Source: Flavobacteriales bacterium
GTDB taxonomy: Bacteria > Bacteroidota > Bacteroidia > Flavobacteriales_F > PHOS-HE28
Direction of reading: 5' to 3'
NCBI GenBank assembly: GCA_016788635.1
Contig: JAEUSU010000026.1
Coordinates: 122,227 to 186,226 of the forward strand
DNA length: 64,000 bases
This document shows, piece by piece, positions 10,901 through 17,698 of this stretch. Every line of letters begins with the position of its first letter. Position 1 is the stretch's first letter. The notes beneath the pieces are model-generated. The model was not told the origin of the DNA. It worked only from the letters and a program-made list of their open reading frames with translations, and did not search any database. Both the position numbers and the translations under genes were made by a program.

Positions 10901-11477
10901 CTGCGGAGCCATCAACGTGGCCCTGGACGGTGGTCCGAACGCGAACGTGTACGCCACGCCGGTGGCTCTGGCCAACCGCTACCAGTTCGAGTTCACACGC
11001 CCTGGTTACCTGCGTCGTGCGGCCTCACCGGTGAACGGCATCACGCTGTCCATCTGGGCGACCAACCCGCTGCAGTGCGGCCAGACCTACGACGTGCGCG
11101 TGCGCATCAGCTTCGACAGCGGTGTGACCTACTGTGCATGGGGACCGGCCTGTCAGCTGAGCACCGTACCCTGCTCGCCGTCCGCACAGGGCCGCGACCT
11201 GGCCAACGGCAACGGCATGGAGCTCACCGTTTACCCGAACCCCACCCGCGATGGCCAGGTGTTCGTGAAGCTCACCGGCCTGCCTGAGGAAGAGCAGACC
11301 GTGAGCATCGAAGTGCTCGACCTCTACGGCAAGCGCGTGGCCGCCCGCACGGTGCAGTCCAGCCTGCTGTTGAACACCGACCTCGACCTCGGCAGCGACC
11401 TCGCCAGCGGCATGTACACCGTTTCCGTGACGACCACGGACGGTATACTGACCCAGCGCCTGGTGGTGAGCCGCTGA
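4956..11477 (+). CDS. Large secreted T9SS protein: beta-helix, two GEVED domains, seven thrombospondin-3 units
   Basis: The 2,173-residue product starts with a signal peptide (hydrophobic stretch about 19-36, likely cleavage after VQA at residue 36). A right-handed beta-helix of short 'NNLLITNNVI'-like turns spans roughly 5050-6920. Ig/PKD-like domains follow, with two GEVED domains (about 7537-7995 and 8806-9240; each has the 'GE(T/x)xDY' ending) and another beta domain at 8245-8540. Seven 33-residue calcium-binding repeats (9417-10080) lead into the shared 'GDGMCC'-fibronectin-sorting cassette (about 10174-11474, 'VYPNPTRDG' to 'QRLVVSR'). The gene is a paralogue of the one to its left; the beta-helix ends and the C-terminal third match closely. 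It is probably a T9SS-exported surface adhesin or glycan-binding protein, with ligand unknown. The ATG at 4956 is chosen because it is followed directly by the signal peptide. Confidence 0.92.
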   Translation: MNCKYTTCPGGRTRSGWLKSALLGAALALFGTVQAQVDVNATGGTPFATYANLNGAFVAINAGTHTGDVTINITASVVEAGACVLNSSGSGSASYTSVLIRPTADGVTVSGATVAGRGLVELNGADNVTIDGDNPNTGGTNRNLTFANTAATATNYTSVIRVATATGNLTANDNTIRNCILNGSATGRNGGGFTSTTAAENTTFGIHVGPNGAVPPAAPTAITSVTGAMAASTTANNLLITNNVINSCARGVSALGATAASMSNLVITNNLIGDQATDNTASNPPYTSPATTVYTRGIVVQGLTGLTCTGNTVKNILSYVSTPRNGIELTTAVAGVVNISSNTIESVGQNGTGGNIVSGIVVSSATAGYTVSQNTVTNIRMLGSSSCQGLNLSHSGPSAIAERNTILKVINDNTATYGAYGINVLAGSNVAVRNNCVREVYNNQVAGTGGFGTTFGAYGIRVAAGTGHQIHHNTVHLAGVLPGSTSTNLVTCLVVLGTGQTGLDVRNNIFSNVMTGGNPAGFNSTHSCIYLPSGATVAMNLTLNNNAYYQGGEAWSTLAQVGITLGAGIYTAANFNPGATSPAANLRAYTSPLSAAGTNDNASFATTNPVPLASGCGVDVSLATAALPLFQTGANVGVAVDINGDPRGATPCIGADEFTLPNCASAIAGTISGTGTACQAASNVLSLSGQTQGPGISYQWAYGPVGGPHLSNLGTAASQNTNVIPAGSWEVVCTVTCAFCGPCSATTAPFAVTINAQPAVLVNPSSASYCGVTPVTLTASGASTYSWAPGAGLSATTGASVDATPAGNTTYTVTGTDGIGCTNTATAVILSSTNPVISASATPNPVCVGDNSQLLVTTPVPGAYCASTHASGCSGDQMANVVLNTLVNATGTTVCNSPTRYQYFAGSPTTTLTAGSTYTLSITFGPDGNQYFGAWIDYDNDGVLAASEVLGLSGNAGANGTIGVTFTVPLSATNGVRRLRIVGGNDAPVLATQACGASSSGWGETQDYDVTISGGLESYTFAWTPATYLSSTTIANPVATNVTTAETYTVTVTNAAGCSSTGNVALALLTDIPAAPTVSATPATVCPGGNSQLNASGAGPTLEITLTATATFQDEISWTLTNSLAQVIASGGPYFSSPNVISIPNPTGSPFTFFLETQGTWNDNATDYLIKCGGTTILSGSLAGGLTFTSAPLACAASYTYAWSPATFLSNASIANPVASGVTSTTTYTATITNASGCSANSTVTVTVDPNAIPQIASVTATPAVVCPGGNSDLNVALVAPPLSYCAATHTFGCGSGDEYISNVTFASINNSSTCAQNGPGQFTDYTSISTSVTAGGVLAVSVGNPNWFSGDLCRVYIDWNQNGVFDVPAEETILSGTTLFTGNINVPLSALNGSTRMRVRLTYTSGMAPCGVAQYGETEDYTVNVTGGASPSGFTFSWSPATYLNNTAIANPQATGVATATTYTVTVTDLNGCSNTGTVAVALETLDTDGDGTVDCLDGCPLDPNKIAPGQCGCGVPDTDTDGDGTADCNDGCPNDPNKIAPGQCGCGVPDTDTDGDGTADCNDGCPNDPNKVAPGICGCGVSDVDTDGDGTADCNDGCPLDPNKIAPGICGCGVADTDTDGDGTADCLDGCPLDPNKIAPGQCGCGIADTDTDGDGTADCIDACPNDPNKIAPGQCGCGVADTDTDGDGVADCIDSCPLVPGQIGSLCDDGDPLTINDQLDANCNCVGINVSCNDNPVVLTLNTDANGAETSWEIVPQGGGTPVCQGSGYASSSTIFADCCLPNNCYDLFVYDSAGDGMCCANGNGGWVLRNGANQRIIDNFGDGAFGSVAQSPNGFCVPIGTDALAPNSCDLETLISSSVLQVLDNPLVSGNYNPSNNITGYQYWIFNPDGAYSRRIFLSHQNPGSGNPSAPNPLKCSYLKISEVTPNPVPTFTLLNIRVRSRINGANTEFGPACRMRLDPTAGCTTTSLTTVANPVVSCGAINVALDGGPNANVYATPVALANRYQFEFTRPGYLRRAASPVNGITLSIWATNPLQCGQTYDVRVRISFDSGVTYCAWGPACQLSTVPCSPSAQGRDLANGNGMELTVYPNPTRDGQVFVKLTGLPEEEQTVSIEVLDLYGKRVAARTVQSSLLLNTDLDLGSDLASGMYTVSVTTTDGILTQRLVVSR
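9417..10080 (+). repeat. 99-bp tandem repeats encoding calcium-binding thrombospondin-3 units
   Basis: Six full 99-bp units plus a shorter final one encode DTDTDGDGTADC...DPNKIAPG...CGCG. The Asp/Gly loops match thrombospondin type 3 calcium sites. The paralogue carries the same repeat at 2854-3205, but only three full units plus the final one. Confidence 0.85.
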
Positions 11478-11499
11478 TCGGCGGAACGACCTTGATGAG

Positions 11500-11528
11500 A
11501 AGCCCCCCGGACCTTCCGGGGGGCTTTT
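11500..11528 (+). terminator. Rho-independent terminator of the second giant gene
   Basis: A perfect 12-bp stem (11500-11511 with 11515-11526) with a CCT loop and a TTTT tail begins 22 bases after the stop codon. Confidence 0.9.
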
Positions 11529-12017
11529 CCTTTTCAGCTGATCGTCCTTCGGATACCTGGCCCAACAGTCACACCTGGCCGTTCTCCCCATACCACCGCG
11601 CCCACTTTCAGGCAGACCGGTTTGAGCCTTTCCAGCGTACCTATCGTGCTCAACTGACCAACAGCCCGCCGCTGGTCCATTCGTTCGATCAAACAGCCTG
11701 CGGGCTCAGCCCCATCCATGGTCTGCATGTGAACCTGGACCTGTGTCCCCCATATCCATTTTCAGCCCTGCGTGTGCCCTTTCCTTCCTCCGTGATATCT
11801 GTGTTCTCCGTGAGAGCCCCGCATGCCCTCCGCGTGCGCTGCGCCCTATGCCTAGGCGAAGCCACTCCGCGCTCCGCCATGGCGCTTCGCGGTGGCACCG
11901 TCGGCGGAGCAGGTCTGTGTGAGGTGTGGGGCGGACAGAACCTCCGTGCCCTACGCGTGTGATGCCATCAGGCACCCTCGTGCGGTATTCCTTTCCAACC
12001 CGTGGACTTTGAACCGC
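11529..12017. other. Intergenic region without a recognisable gene
   Basis: Frames here show no family resemblance or start context. The notable content is two clusters of CTCCGTG-type 9-mers (11788-11814 and about 11941-11958) and a GCGAAGC/GCTTCGC inverted pair (11856-11862 and 11884-11890). The composition is unlike the flanking coding DNA. Confidence 0.6.
11788..11814. repeat. 9-mer array, CTCCGTG family
   Basis: Three consecutive 9-mers read CTCCGTGAT, ATCTGTGTT and CTCCGTGAG. Related words recur about 10 bases later and at 11941, and the same CTCCGTG word closes the octamer array at 23452-23475. Confidence 0.55.
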
Positions 12018-12707
12018 CTACACGTCGATCTTCACCTTGGCAATGTCATGCGGCCGGCGATGCTCGTTGAGGCGCGACCGGTAGTACCGGATCGTGAGCA
12101 CAATGGCCGGGGTGCCTACCAGCGTGGGCCAAAGCCAGCGCAATGCGGCAGGCATGAACTCGATGTTCACGGCGGAAAAGGCGGAGACCGTGGCGATGTA
12201 CCCGGCCAGCATGCCCGTGATATGGTCGAAGAACCACTGGTCGCGGTCCACCGCCCGTTTCATGAACCGGCCTGCCTGCCGCACCACCATCCAGGAGCCA
12301 ATGCCCCCGAATACGGTGAAGATGATATAGAACGGGCTGGTATCATGCTTCAGCAGCAGACCGGAAACACCCCAGATCAGGAGGCCCGCATTGAAGAGTC
12401 CTGCAGTGCCATGCAAAGCCCAGTCCACCCAGGTGGCCAGCTGGCCCTTGTGAAGCCTCTTCAGGTACAGCGCCCTCCAGCCCGAGCCGCACAGGTGCAA
12501 ACTGAAGACCGCCACCAGGATCATCAGGTAATTGGCCTTGTGCCAAGCCATCCAGATGGCGCTGATGCAGACCACCACCATGGCATACACGAATACGCGC
12601 CCCCACCTGCGGTGCCAGCGGCCACCCTTGCGGACCACCAAGGCCAGCGGTGCCGCCACCAAGGCGAGGCTGCCCGCCAGCAGGTGCAAAGTCGCGTCCG
12701 GTGCCAT
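12018..12707 (-). CDS. DUF2306-like multi-pass membrane protein
   Basis: The 229-residue product is mostly hydrophobic, with about six or seven membrane spans. It opens with a His-containing helix and the motif 'KGGRWHRRWGRVFVYAMV', which I associate with the DUF2306 family of inner-membrane proteins found in many Bacteroidota. No enzymatic activity is established for that family. Histidines at the membrane interface ('LHLCGSGW', 'FFDHITGML') might bind a cofactor, but this is speculation. It stands alone on the minus strand, 83 bases downstream of the end of the secreted repeat protein gene at 12791, and could be co-transcribed with it. Confidence 0.7.
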   Translation of the reverse strand: MAPDATLHLLAGSLALVAAPLALVVRKGGRWHRRWGRVFVYAMVVVCISAIWMAWHKANYLMILVAVFSLHLCGSGWRALYLKRLHKGQLATWVDWALHGTAGLFNAGLLIWGVSGLLLKHDTSPFYIIFTVFGGIGSWMVVRQAGRFMKRAVDRDQWFFDHITGMLAGYIATVSAFSAVNIEFMPAALRWLWPTLVGTPAIVLTIRYYRSRLNEHRRPHDIAKVKIDV

Positions 12708-12790
12708 GGATCCAAGGGGAGCGCAACACTGCGTATCCCGCAGGTCAAGGTAATGTGAACCGATCGAAAGGGGCCAACCGGGTCCGCGCC

Positions 12791-14263
12791 CTACTCCACC
12801 ACAAGTCGGAGCCTCGCGGAGCGTCCGTCGGCATCGGATAGAAGAAGCAGATACGTACCGGGGGCAAGGTCCGGCAACTGGCCGCGGCCAGAGGGGTCAA
12901 GGGATAGGGAGCCGCTTACACGACCCAATTGATCTATCACGAATAGGTCCCCCCATACTATTTGTGCAGTTGTCTTCAGGTGGATAAAGGAGCGTGATGC
13001 AGTGGGATTAGGGAAAATCGTGATCACTGGGACAAAATTTCTTGATACATCAACTGAGAGGGGGTCGAACCAAGGCGTGATAACCTGGCTAACCGTGAAT
13101 CCTTGTTGATCTGTTCGAACCACAAGGACCGCACTGGGCCCCGGACCTTGAGGTCCTGTGGTCATGCCTGCGAGCAGGAATCCGCCATTTGCACACACGG
13201 CAACAGATACGGCATCATCGTATTCAATGCTGCCGAAGGTGGTGCCATTCTCAAATACGCCTTGCTCATCAGTGAGCATGATGTAAGCATCAACCCCACC
13301 TGTGCCGAAGGCCTCGGTCAAGCCTGCGACCACGAGTTTACCATCGCTGCGCTCCCTGACCGCCCGACCCTCGTGCCGACCCTCTTGCGGATATACCTGT
13401 TCCCAAAGAAGATCGCCATCGTGACCATTGACCTTCACGATGTGGAGGCTGGGAAAACCAGTATAGCCTGCTGTGACCCCGCAGATCACGATCCCGCCAT
13501 CCGAAGTGGCGACGATTCCATGCGCCTCATCCTGTTCCGATGTATCAAAGCTTCTGGCCCAATTCAAGCTGCCTGAAGAGTCCAAGCGCAAGAGCATGGA
13601 TCGGGAGGACTCATTCTCACCGGCGCCAGTGGCGGCGATCGCAGCTCCACCATCCGCCATGGCGGAAATGGCGTTAGCCATGTCGGCCCCCACTCCACCC
13701 TCAACGAAAGACCACAAGGGCTCTCCATCCGCATCCAAGGCCATCACCCAGATATCCGACTCTCCGCTTGGTGTGCCATAAGTACAACCCGCTACCAGAA
13801 AGCCATCGCCAAGCAAGTCAACGCTATTGAATATGTCCCATTCGGGACCTCCGTATTTACGCTCCCAGAGTATCACCCCATCGGGATCTGTCCTCACCAG
13901 CCAACCGTCATAGCCCCCATTCCCTTCACTATTCGTCAGACCAGCGAGTATTACCCCCCCGTCAGGAAGTACACGCAGTTCACGTGCCTCGTCCACACCG
14001 GGCCCTCCGAAGGTCCGACTCCATTGCAATTCCCCGTCCTCATCAAGGTATAACAGGTACGCATCCCCCCCACCTGCTCCGAAGCTGCCTGTGGAGCCAC
14101 ACACGACGATGTGGCCATCTGCGGTCTCCTCAACACTATAGCCTTTTTCGAGCCCAAAGGCTCCGTAACTCCTTCGCCATGTTATCTGAGGAAAGGCAGT
14201 CCCCTCGATGAACATGAATATCAAAATCGTCATCCAGCTCCATGACCGTCCATACCGCCACAT
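12791..14263 (-). CDS. Secreted beta-propeller-like repeat protein with T9SS sorting domain
   Basis: The 490-residue product has an N-terminal hydrophobic signal (about residues 10-25, 'MTILIFMFIEGTAFPQ'); the second Met at residue 11 is an equally good start. The body is six or more repeats of about 50 residues containing 'DGG(V/I)(V/I)(L/I)AG(L/x)T', 'DAY(L/I)', 'DGxLxWxR' and 'GG', a pattern typical of beta-propeller repeat proteins in Bacteroidota. The C-terminus ('ITIFPNPTASRS' to 'RLRLVVE') is a type A T9SS sorting domain, so export across the outer membrane is expected. The substrate is unknown. Codon use is looser and less GC-rich than in most neighbours. Its start lies 65 bases from the divergent metallophosphoesterase start at 14329. 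Confidence 0.8.
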   Translation of the reverse strand: MWRYGRSWSWMTILIFMFIEGTAFPQITWRRSYGAFGLEKGYSVEETADGHIVVCGSTGSFGAGGGDAYLLYLDEDGELQWSRTFGGPGVDEARELRVLPDGGVILAGLTNSEGNGGYDGWLVRTDPDGVILWERKYGGPEWDIFNSVDLLGDGFLVAGCTYGTPSGESDIWVMALDADGEPLWSFVEGGVGADMANAISAMADGGAAIAATGAGENESSRSMLLRLDSSGSLNWARSFDTSEQDEAHGIVATSDGGIVICGVTAGYTGFPSLHIVKVNGHDGDLLWEQVYPQEGRHEGRAVRERSDGKLVVAGLTEAFGTGGVDAYIMLTDEQGVFENGTTFGSIEYDDAVSVAVCANGGFLLAGMTTGPQGPGPSAVLVVRTDQQGFTVSQVITPWFDPLSVDVSRNFVPVITIFPNPTASRSFIHLKTTAQIVWGDLFVIDQLGRVSGSLSLDPSGRGQLPDLAPGTYLLLLSDADGRSARLRLVVE

Positions 14264-14328
14264 GCCGCCAAGATACCCTCATCGGCTTCTTTGATGAACC
14301 TTTGCCCCAATCCACGCGTCACATACCC

Positions 14329-15588
14329 ATGTCCCCCCGCGCCCTCATCAACTTTTCCATCTTCCTGGCCGTGCTGGTGCTCATCGACCTCTATGCCTGG
14401 AAAGGGGTGAATGCTGCCCTGGCGGGTCATTCGCTCACGGTCAGGCGAATGCTCCGCCTTGTCTACTGGTCCATTTCCATCGGCCTGCTCGCCACCCTGG
14501 TGTGGACCATGCTGGGCATGCAGGACCTGCGGGCCAGGCGCGACCACAGCTACGTCTTCTCCCTGGCGGCCGTCTTCCTCCTTTTCTTCCTGCCCAAGGT
14601 GGTGATGGTGGTCTTCCATGGGCTCGATGACCTGTTGCACGCCTTGCGCTGGGTATGGATGAAAGCGACGCCGGCATCCGCCGATGGCTCGGGTGAAACC
14701 CTGGACCGTGCCAATTTCCTCAGCCAGCTCGGGCTCATCCTTTCAGTGGTGCCCTTTGCCGGTGTGCTTTACGGTGTCACCAAGGGACGCCGCACCTTCA
14801 ACGTGGCCCAGGTGCCCATCCGCTCACCCCGATTGCCCGCAGCATTCCATGGGCTGCGCGTGGTGCAGATCAGCGACATGCACCTGGGCAGCTACGGCAA
14901 CGACCTCTCGCTCGTACAGAACGGTGTGGAGCTCATCAATGCTGCGGAACCGGACCTGGTGCTCTTCACCGGCGATCTGGTGAACGATTTTGCCGATGAG
15001 GCCGAGCCCTTTGTGGAACTGCTGGGCAGCATCAACGCCCGCCTGGGCAAGTACTCCATTCTGGGGAACCACGACTACAGCGACTATGCACGGTGGACCG
15101 ATGCGGATGCAAAGGCCGCGAACCTGACCAAGTTGAAGGAGGTGCATGCCCGCGCAGGTTTCCGTCTGATGTTGGATGAACACGCGACCATTGAACTGAA
15201 CGGCGAGCGCATCGGCCTGCTGGGTGTGCAGAACTGGGGCCGTCGCTTCCAGCAGTATGGCGACCTAGCCAAGACCGTACGCGGCAGTGAAGCACTTCCC
15301 TTCCGCATCCTGATGAGCCACGACCCCACCCATTGGGAGGAGCAGGTCTTGGGCACCGGCATCGACCTTACCTTGAGCGGACATACGCACGGTGCGCAAT
15401 TCGGTGTGAAGCTCGGCGGCACCACCTACAGCCCCGCCCAATGGGTGTACAAGCACTGGGCCGGGCACTACACCGAGGGCGAACAACAGCTCTATGTGAA
15501 CCGCGGCTTTGGTTTCATCGGCTTCCCCGGGCGGGTGGGCATGCCCCCGGAGATCACCGTGCTGGAGTTGCAGCGGACCACGGCGTAG
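14329..15588 (+). CDS. Membrane-anchored metallophosphoesterase
   Basis: The 419-residue protein has about four N-terminal membrane helices (within residues 1-150) followed by a calcineurin-like phosphoesterase domain. The metal-binding motifs are all visible: DMHLGS (from residue 183), GDLVND (from about 215), GNHDY (His at 248), SHDPTHW (about 330) and SGHTHGAQ (about 350). Families with this layout (YkuE/YaeI-like) include phospholipid and lipid A-precursor pyrophosphate hydrolases; the substrate here is not known. The active domain faces either the cytoplasm or the periplasm depending on helix count. I chose the ATG at 14329 because it directly precedes the first helix; an in-frame ATG at 14242 would add 29 unremarkable residues and overlap the divergent gene. 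Confidence 0.88.
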   Translation: MSPRALINFSIFLAVLVLIDLYAWKGVNAALAGHSLTVRRMLRLVYWSISIGLLATLVWTMLGMQDLRARRDHSYVFSLAAVFLLFFLPKVVMVVFHGLDDLLHALRWVWMKATPASADGSGETLDRANFLSQLGLILSVVPFAGVLYGVTKGRRTFNVAQVPIRSPRLPAAFHGLRVVQISDMHLGSYGNDLSLVQNGVELINAAEPDLVLFTGDLVNDFADEAEPFVELLGSINARLGKYSILGNHDYSDYARWTDADAKAANLTKLKEVHARAGFRLMLDEHATIELNGERIGLLGVQNWGRRFQQYGDLAKTVRGSEALPFRILMSHDPTHWEEQVLGTGIDLTLSGHTHGAQFGVKLGGTTYSPAQWVYKHWAGHYTEGEQQLYVNRGFGFIGFPGRVGMPPEITVLELQRTTA

Positions 15589-15594
15589 CTCAGC

Positions 15595-16452
15595 CTACGG
15601 GAACACCCCCGCCGCCTCTGCCACACACCGGTCCAGTTGAGCCAGGTCCAGCCCCGTGCGGATGCCGCGCTGTTCCAGTTCGTTCACGAACAATTCCATC
15701 TGCAGGTTGCCCACCAGGTCGTCCTCGGCCATGGGGCAGCCGCCGTAGCCTTTGATGGCGCCATCGAAGCGACGGCAACCCGCATCCCATGCCGCTTGGG
15801 TCTTCACCTTCCAATTGTCCGGCCGGCAATGCAGGTGCGCACCGAACTCCACTTCCGGCAAGGCCGGGACCAGCGCGTTGAACAGGTAGCCGATATCCTC
15901 CGGCTTCGCCACACCTACGGTGTCGCTGAGCGCGATGATGCGCACACCCAGCTCCTTCACCAACCGCTCCACCCAGTGCAGGGCCACCTCCGCGTTCCAC
16001 GGATCGCCATAAGGGTTGCCGAAGGCCATGCTGATGTATACCACCAGTTCCTTGTCAGCCTGCCGCGTGATCTCCGCGATGCGTGCCGTGCGCGCCCATG
16101 AGCCCGCGATATCCGTGTTTGTATTGCGCTGCTGGAAGGTCTCGCTGATGCTGAAGGGATAGCCCAGGTAGGTGACGTGTTCCTGCTGTACGGCCTCCTC
16201 CGCACCGCGCTCATTGGCCACGATCACCAGCAACTTGCTCCGCGTTACGGACAGTTCCAGCCGGCCCAGCACCTCGGCGGTATCCGCCAATTGCGGAATC
16301 GCCTTGGGGCTCACGAAGCTGCCGATATCTATGGTATCAAAGCCCACCTTCAGCAATTCGTTCAGGTAGCGGACCTTCACATCCGTGGGAATGAAGGTGG
16401 CAAGGCCCTGCATGGCATCGCGCGGGCATTCGATGAGTTTGATGTCGGACAT
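15595..16452 (-). CDS. mvaB: Hydroxymethylglutaryl-CoA lyase
   Basis: The 285-residue protein is a TIM-barrel HMG-CoA lyase of the usual bacterial length. It shows 'ECPRDAMQG' near the N-terminus (the Arg-Asp pair of the active site), 'SDTVGVA', the metal-binding 'GAHLHC', and the lyase-specific 'GGCPMAEDDLVGN' with the catalytic Cys. The enzyme cleaves HMG-CoA to acetoacetate and acetyl-CoA in leucine breakdown. No other leucine-catabolism gene is next to it. It converges with the metallophosphoesterase gene only 6 bases away and lies downstream of pyrD on the same strand, separated by 160 bases that hold an inverted repeat array. Confidence 0.9.
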   Translation of the reverse strand: MSDIKLIECPRDAMQGLATFIPTDVKVRYLNELLKVGFDTIDIGSFVSPKAIPQLADTAEVLGRLELSVTRSKLLVIVANERGAEEAVQQEHVTYLGYPFSISETFQQRNTNTDIAGSWARTARIAEITRQADKELVVYISMAFGNPYGDPWNAEVALHWVERLVKELGVRIIALSDTVGVAKPEDIGYLFNALVPALPEVEFGAHLHCRPDNWKVKTQAAWDAGCRRFDGAIKGYGGCPMAEDDLVGNLQMELFVNELEQRGIRTGLDLAQLDRCVAEAAGVFP

Positions 16453-16503
16453 GGCAGCAAAGGATGGGGATCACGACCGCCTGGCGGCGATCATCAAATA
16501 CAG

Positions 16504-16601
16504 CCGCAGATGACGCAAATGGCGCAGATGAAAAACGCCATGTGATGATCGTGGTCGAGTTGTATACCGGAAATGATCTGCGGTCATCTGCGTCATCTGC
16601 G
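16504..16601. repeat. Inverted pair of 9-mer arrays (CGCAGAT / ATCTGCG)
   Basis: Three CGCARAT words at 9-bp spacing (16504-16530) face three ATCTGCG words at 10- and 9-bp spacing (16576-16601). Together they can fold into a long imperfect hairpin in the spacer between the 3' end of pyrD and the start of the HMG-CoA lyase gene. There is no T tract, so it is not a standard terminator. Confidence 0.7.
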
Positions 16602-16612
16602 GCTTCCTGCTT

Positions 16613-17665
16613 TCAATTCTTTCGCGCAGCGAACGCTTCGTTGATGCGCTTCAGCAAGGCCGGTCCCTCATACACCAACCCGGTGTACACCTGCACGAGG
16701 TCCGCTCCGGCCTCCAGTTTTTCCATGGCCGCATCTGCGCCATCGATGCCACCGACCCCGATGATGACCACGGGCCTGGGTAACCGCTGGCGCAGGTAGC
16801 GCACCACTTCGGTGCTGCGGTGGCGTACCGGAGCACCGCTCAGGCCACCGGCACCCATCGCCTCCACCTCGGCAGCAGGTGTGCGCAGCCCGGCCCTTGA
16901 TATGGTGGTGTTCGTGGCGATCACACCGGCGATGCCGCTCTCCTTCACCACCGCACACACATCGTCCAACTGCGCATCGGTGAGGTCAGGTGCGATCTTG
17001 AGGAGGATCGGTCGGGCAGGTTGTGCGGGTTGTGGATCGTGGGTTGAAGGTTGCATGCTCCTCGACTTCAATGCGCGCAGGATCTCCAACAACGGCCCCT
17101 TCTCCTGCAGTTCCCTCAAGCCCGGTGTGTTCGGGCTGCTCACGTTCACCACGAAGTAGTCCACGACCTCATACAGCGCATCGAAACAGATGAGGTAGTC
17201 CTGGACCGCCAGCGCGTTGGGCGTGTCCTTGTTCTTGCCGATGTTGCCACCGACGATAAGACCCTTGGGGCGCTTGCGCAATCTGCGCGCAGCCGCATCC
17301 ACGCCGCCATTGTTGAAGCCCATCCGGTTGATGAGCGCACGGTCGGCGGGCAGGCGGAACAGGCGCGGCTGCAGATTGCCGGGTTGCGGTCGCGGTGTCA
17401 GTGTACCCACCTCCACAAAACCGAAGCCCAGCTTCGCCAGCGCATGCACGTGTTCCGCATCCTTGTCCATGCCGGCGGCCAGGCCCACGGGTGAAGGAAA
17501 GCGCAGGCCCATGACCTCCACGGCCGCCTCTTTCGGCGGGCGGGCTCCACCGGCCAATGCCAGCGCTCCGGGCACGCGGACGGCGGCTTTGAGCAGGCCG
17601 AATGTGAGGTGGTGCGCCCGCTCGGGTGCCAGGCGGAACAATAGCGTACGGAGCAGCTTGTACAT
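16613..17665 (-). CDS. pyrD: Dihydroorotate dehydrogenase (quinone-dependent, class 2)
   Basis: The 350-residue product matches membrane-associated class 2 enzymes, which oxidise dihydroorotate to orotate with FMN and quinone in pyrimidine synthesis. It starts with the amphipathic N-terminal helix 'MYKLLRTLLFRLAPERAH' typical of the class. It keeps 'GLAAGMDKDAEHV', 'VEVGTLTPRPQPGN', 'RLINRMGFNN'-type FMN contacts, the Ser-type catalytic region 'VNVSSPNTPGLRELQ', 'LLKIAPDLT', 'NTTIS' and 'GVGGIDGADAAMEKLEAGA'. The ATG at 17665 is used; the longer open frame to 17818 has no family match. A Pro/Gln-rich insert before 'PILLKIAPDL' is encoded by a heptamer array (17020-17054). Confidence 0.93.
   Translation of the reverse strand: MYKLLRTLLFRLAPERAHHLTFGLLKAAVRVPGALALAGGARPPKEAAVEVMGLRFPSPVGLAAGMDKDAEHVHALAKLGFGFVEVGTLTPRPQPGNLQPRLFRLPADRALINRMGFNNGGVDAAARRLRKRPKGLIVGGNIGKNKDTPNALAVQDYLICFDALYEVVDYFVVNVSSPNTPGLRELQEKGPLLEILRALKSRSMQPSTHDPQPAQPARPILLKIAPDLTDAQLDDVCAVVKESGIAGVIATNTTISRAGLRTPAAEVEAMGAGGLSGAPVRHRSTEVVRYLRQRLPRPVVIIGVGGIDGADAAMEKLEAGADLVQVYTGLVYEGPALLKRINEAFAARKN
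17020..17054 (-). repeat. Heptamer array inside the pyrD coding sequence
   Basis: Five successive heptamers on the plus strand read GTTGTGC, GGGTTGT, GGATCGT, GGGTTGA and AGGTTGC. On the coding strand they give the residues QPSTHDPQPAQP just before a conserved beta-strand. The reading frame is kept. Confidence 0.55.
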
Positions 17666-17698
17666 GCGGGGGCCAAAGGTAGGCGGGGCCTGCGGCGT

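Noticed and set aside
11492..11962. Open frame of 156 codons after the second giant gene
   Set aside because: It begins inside the terminator hairpin and runs through the CTCCGTG repeats; no domain is visible.
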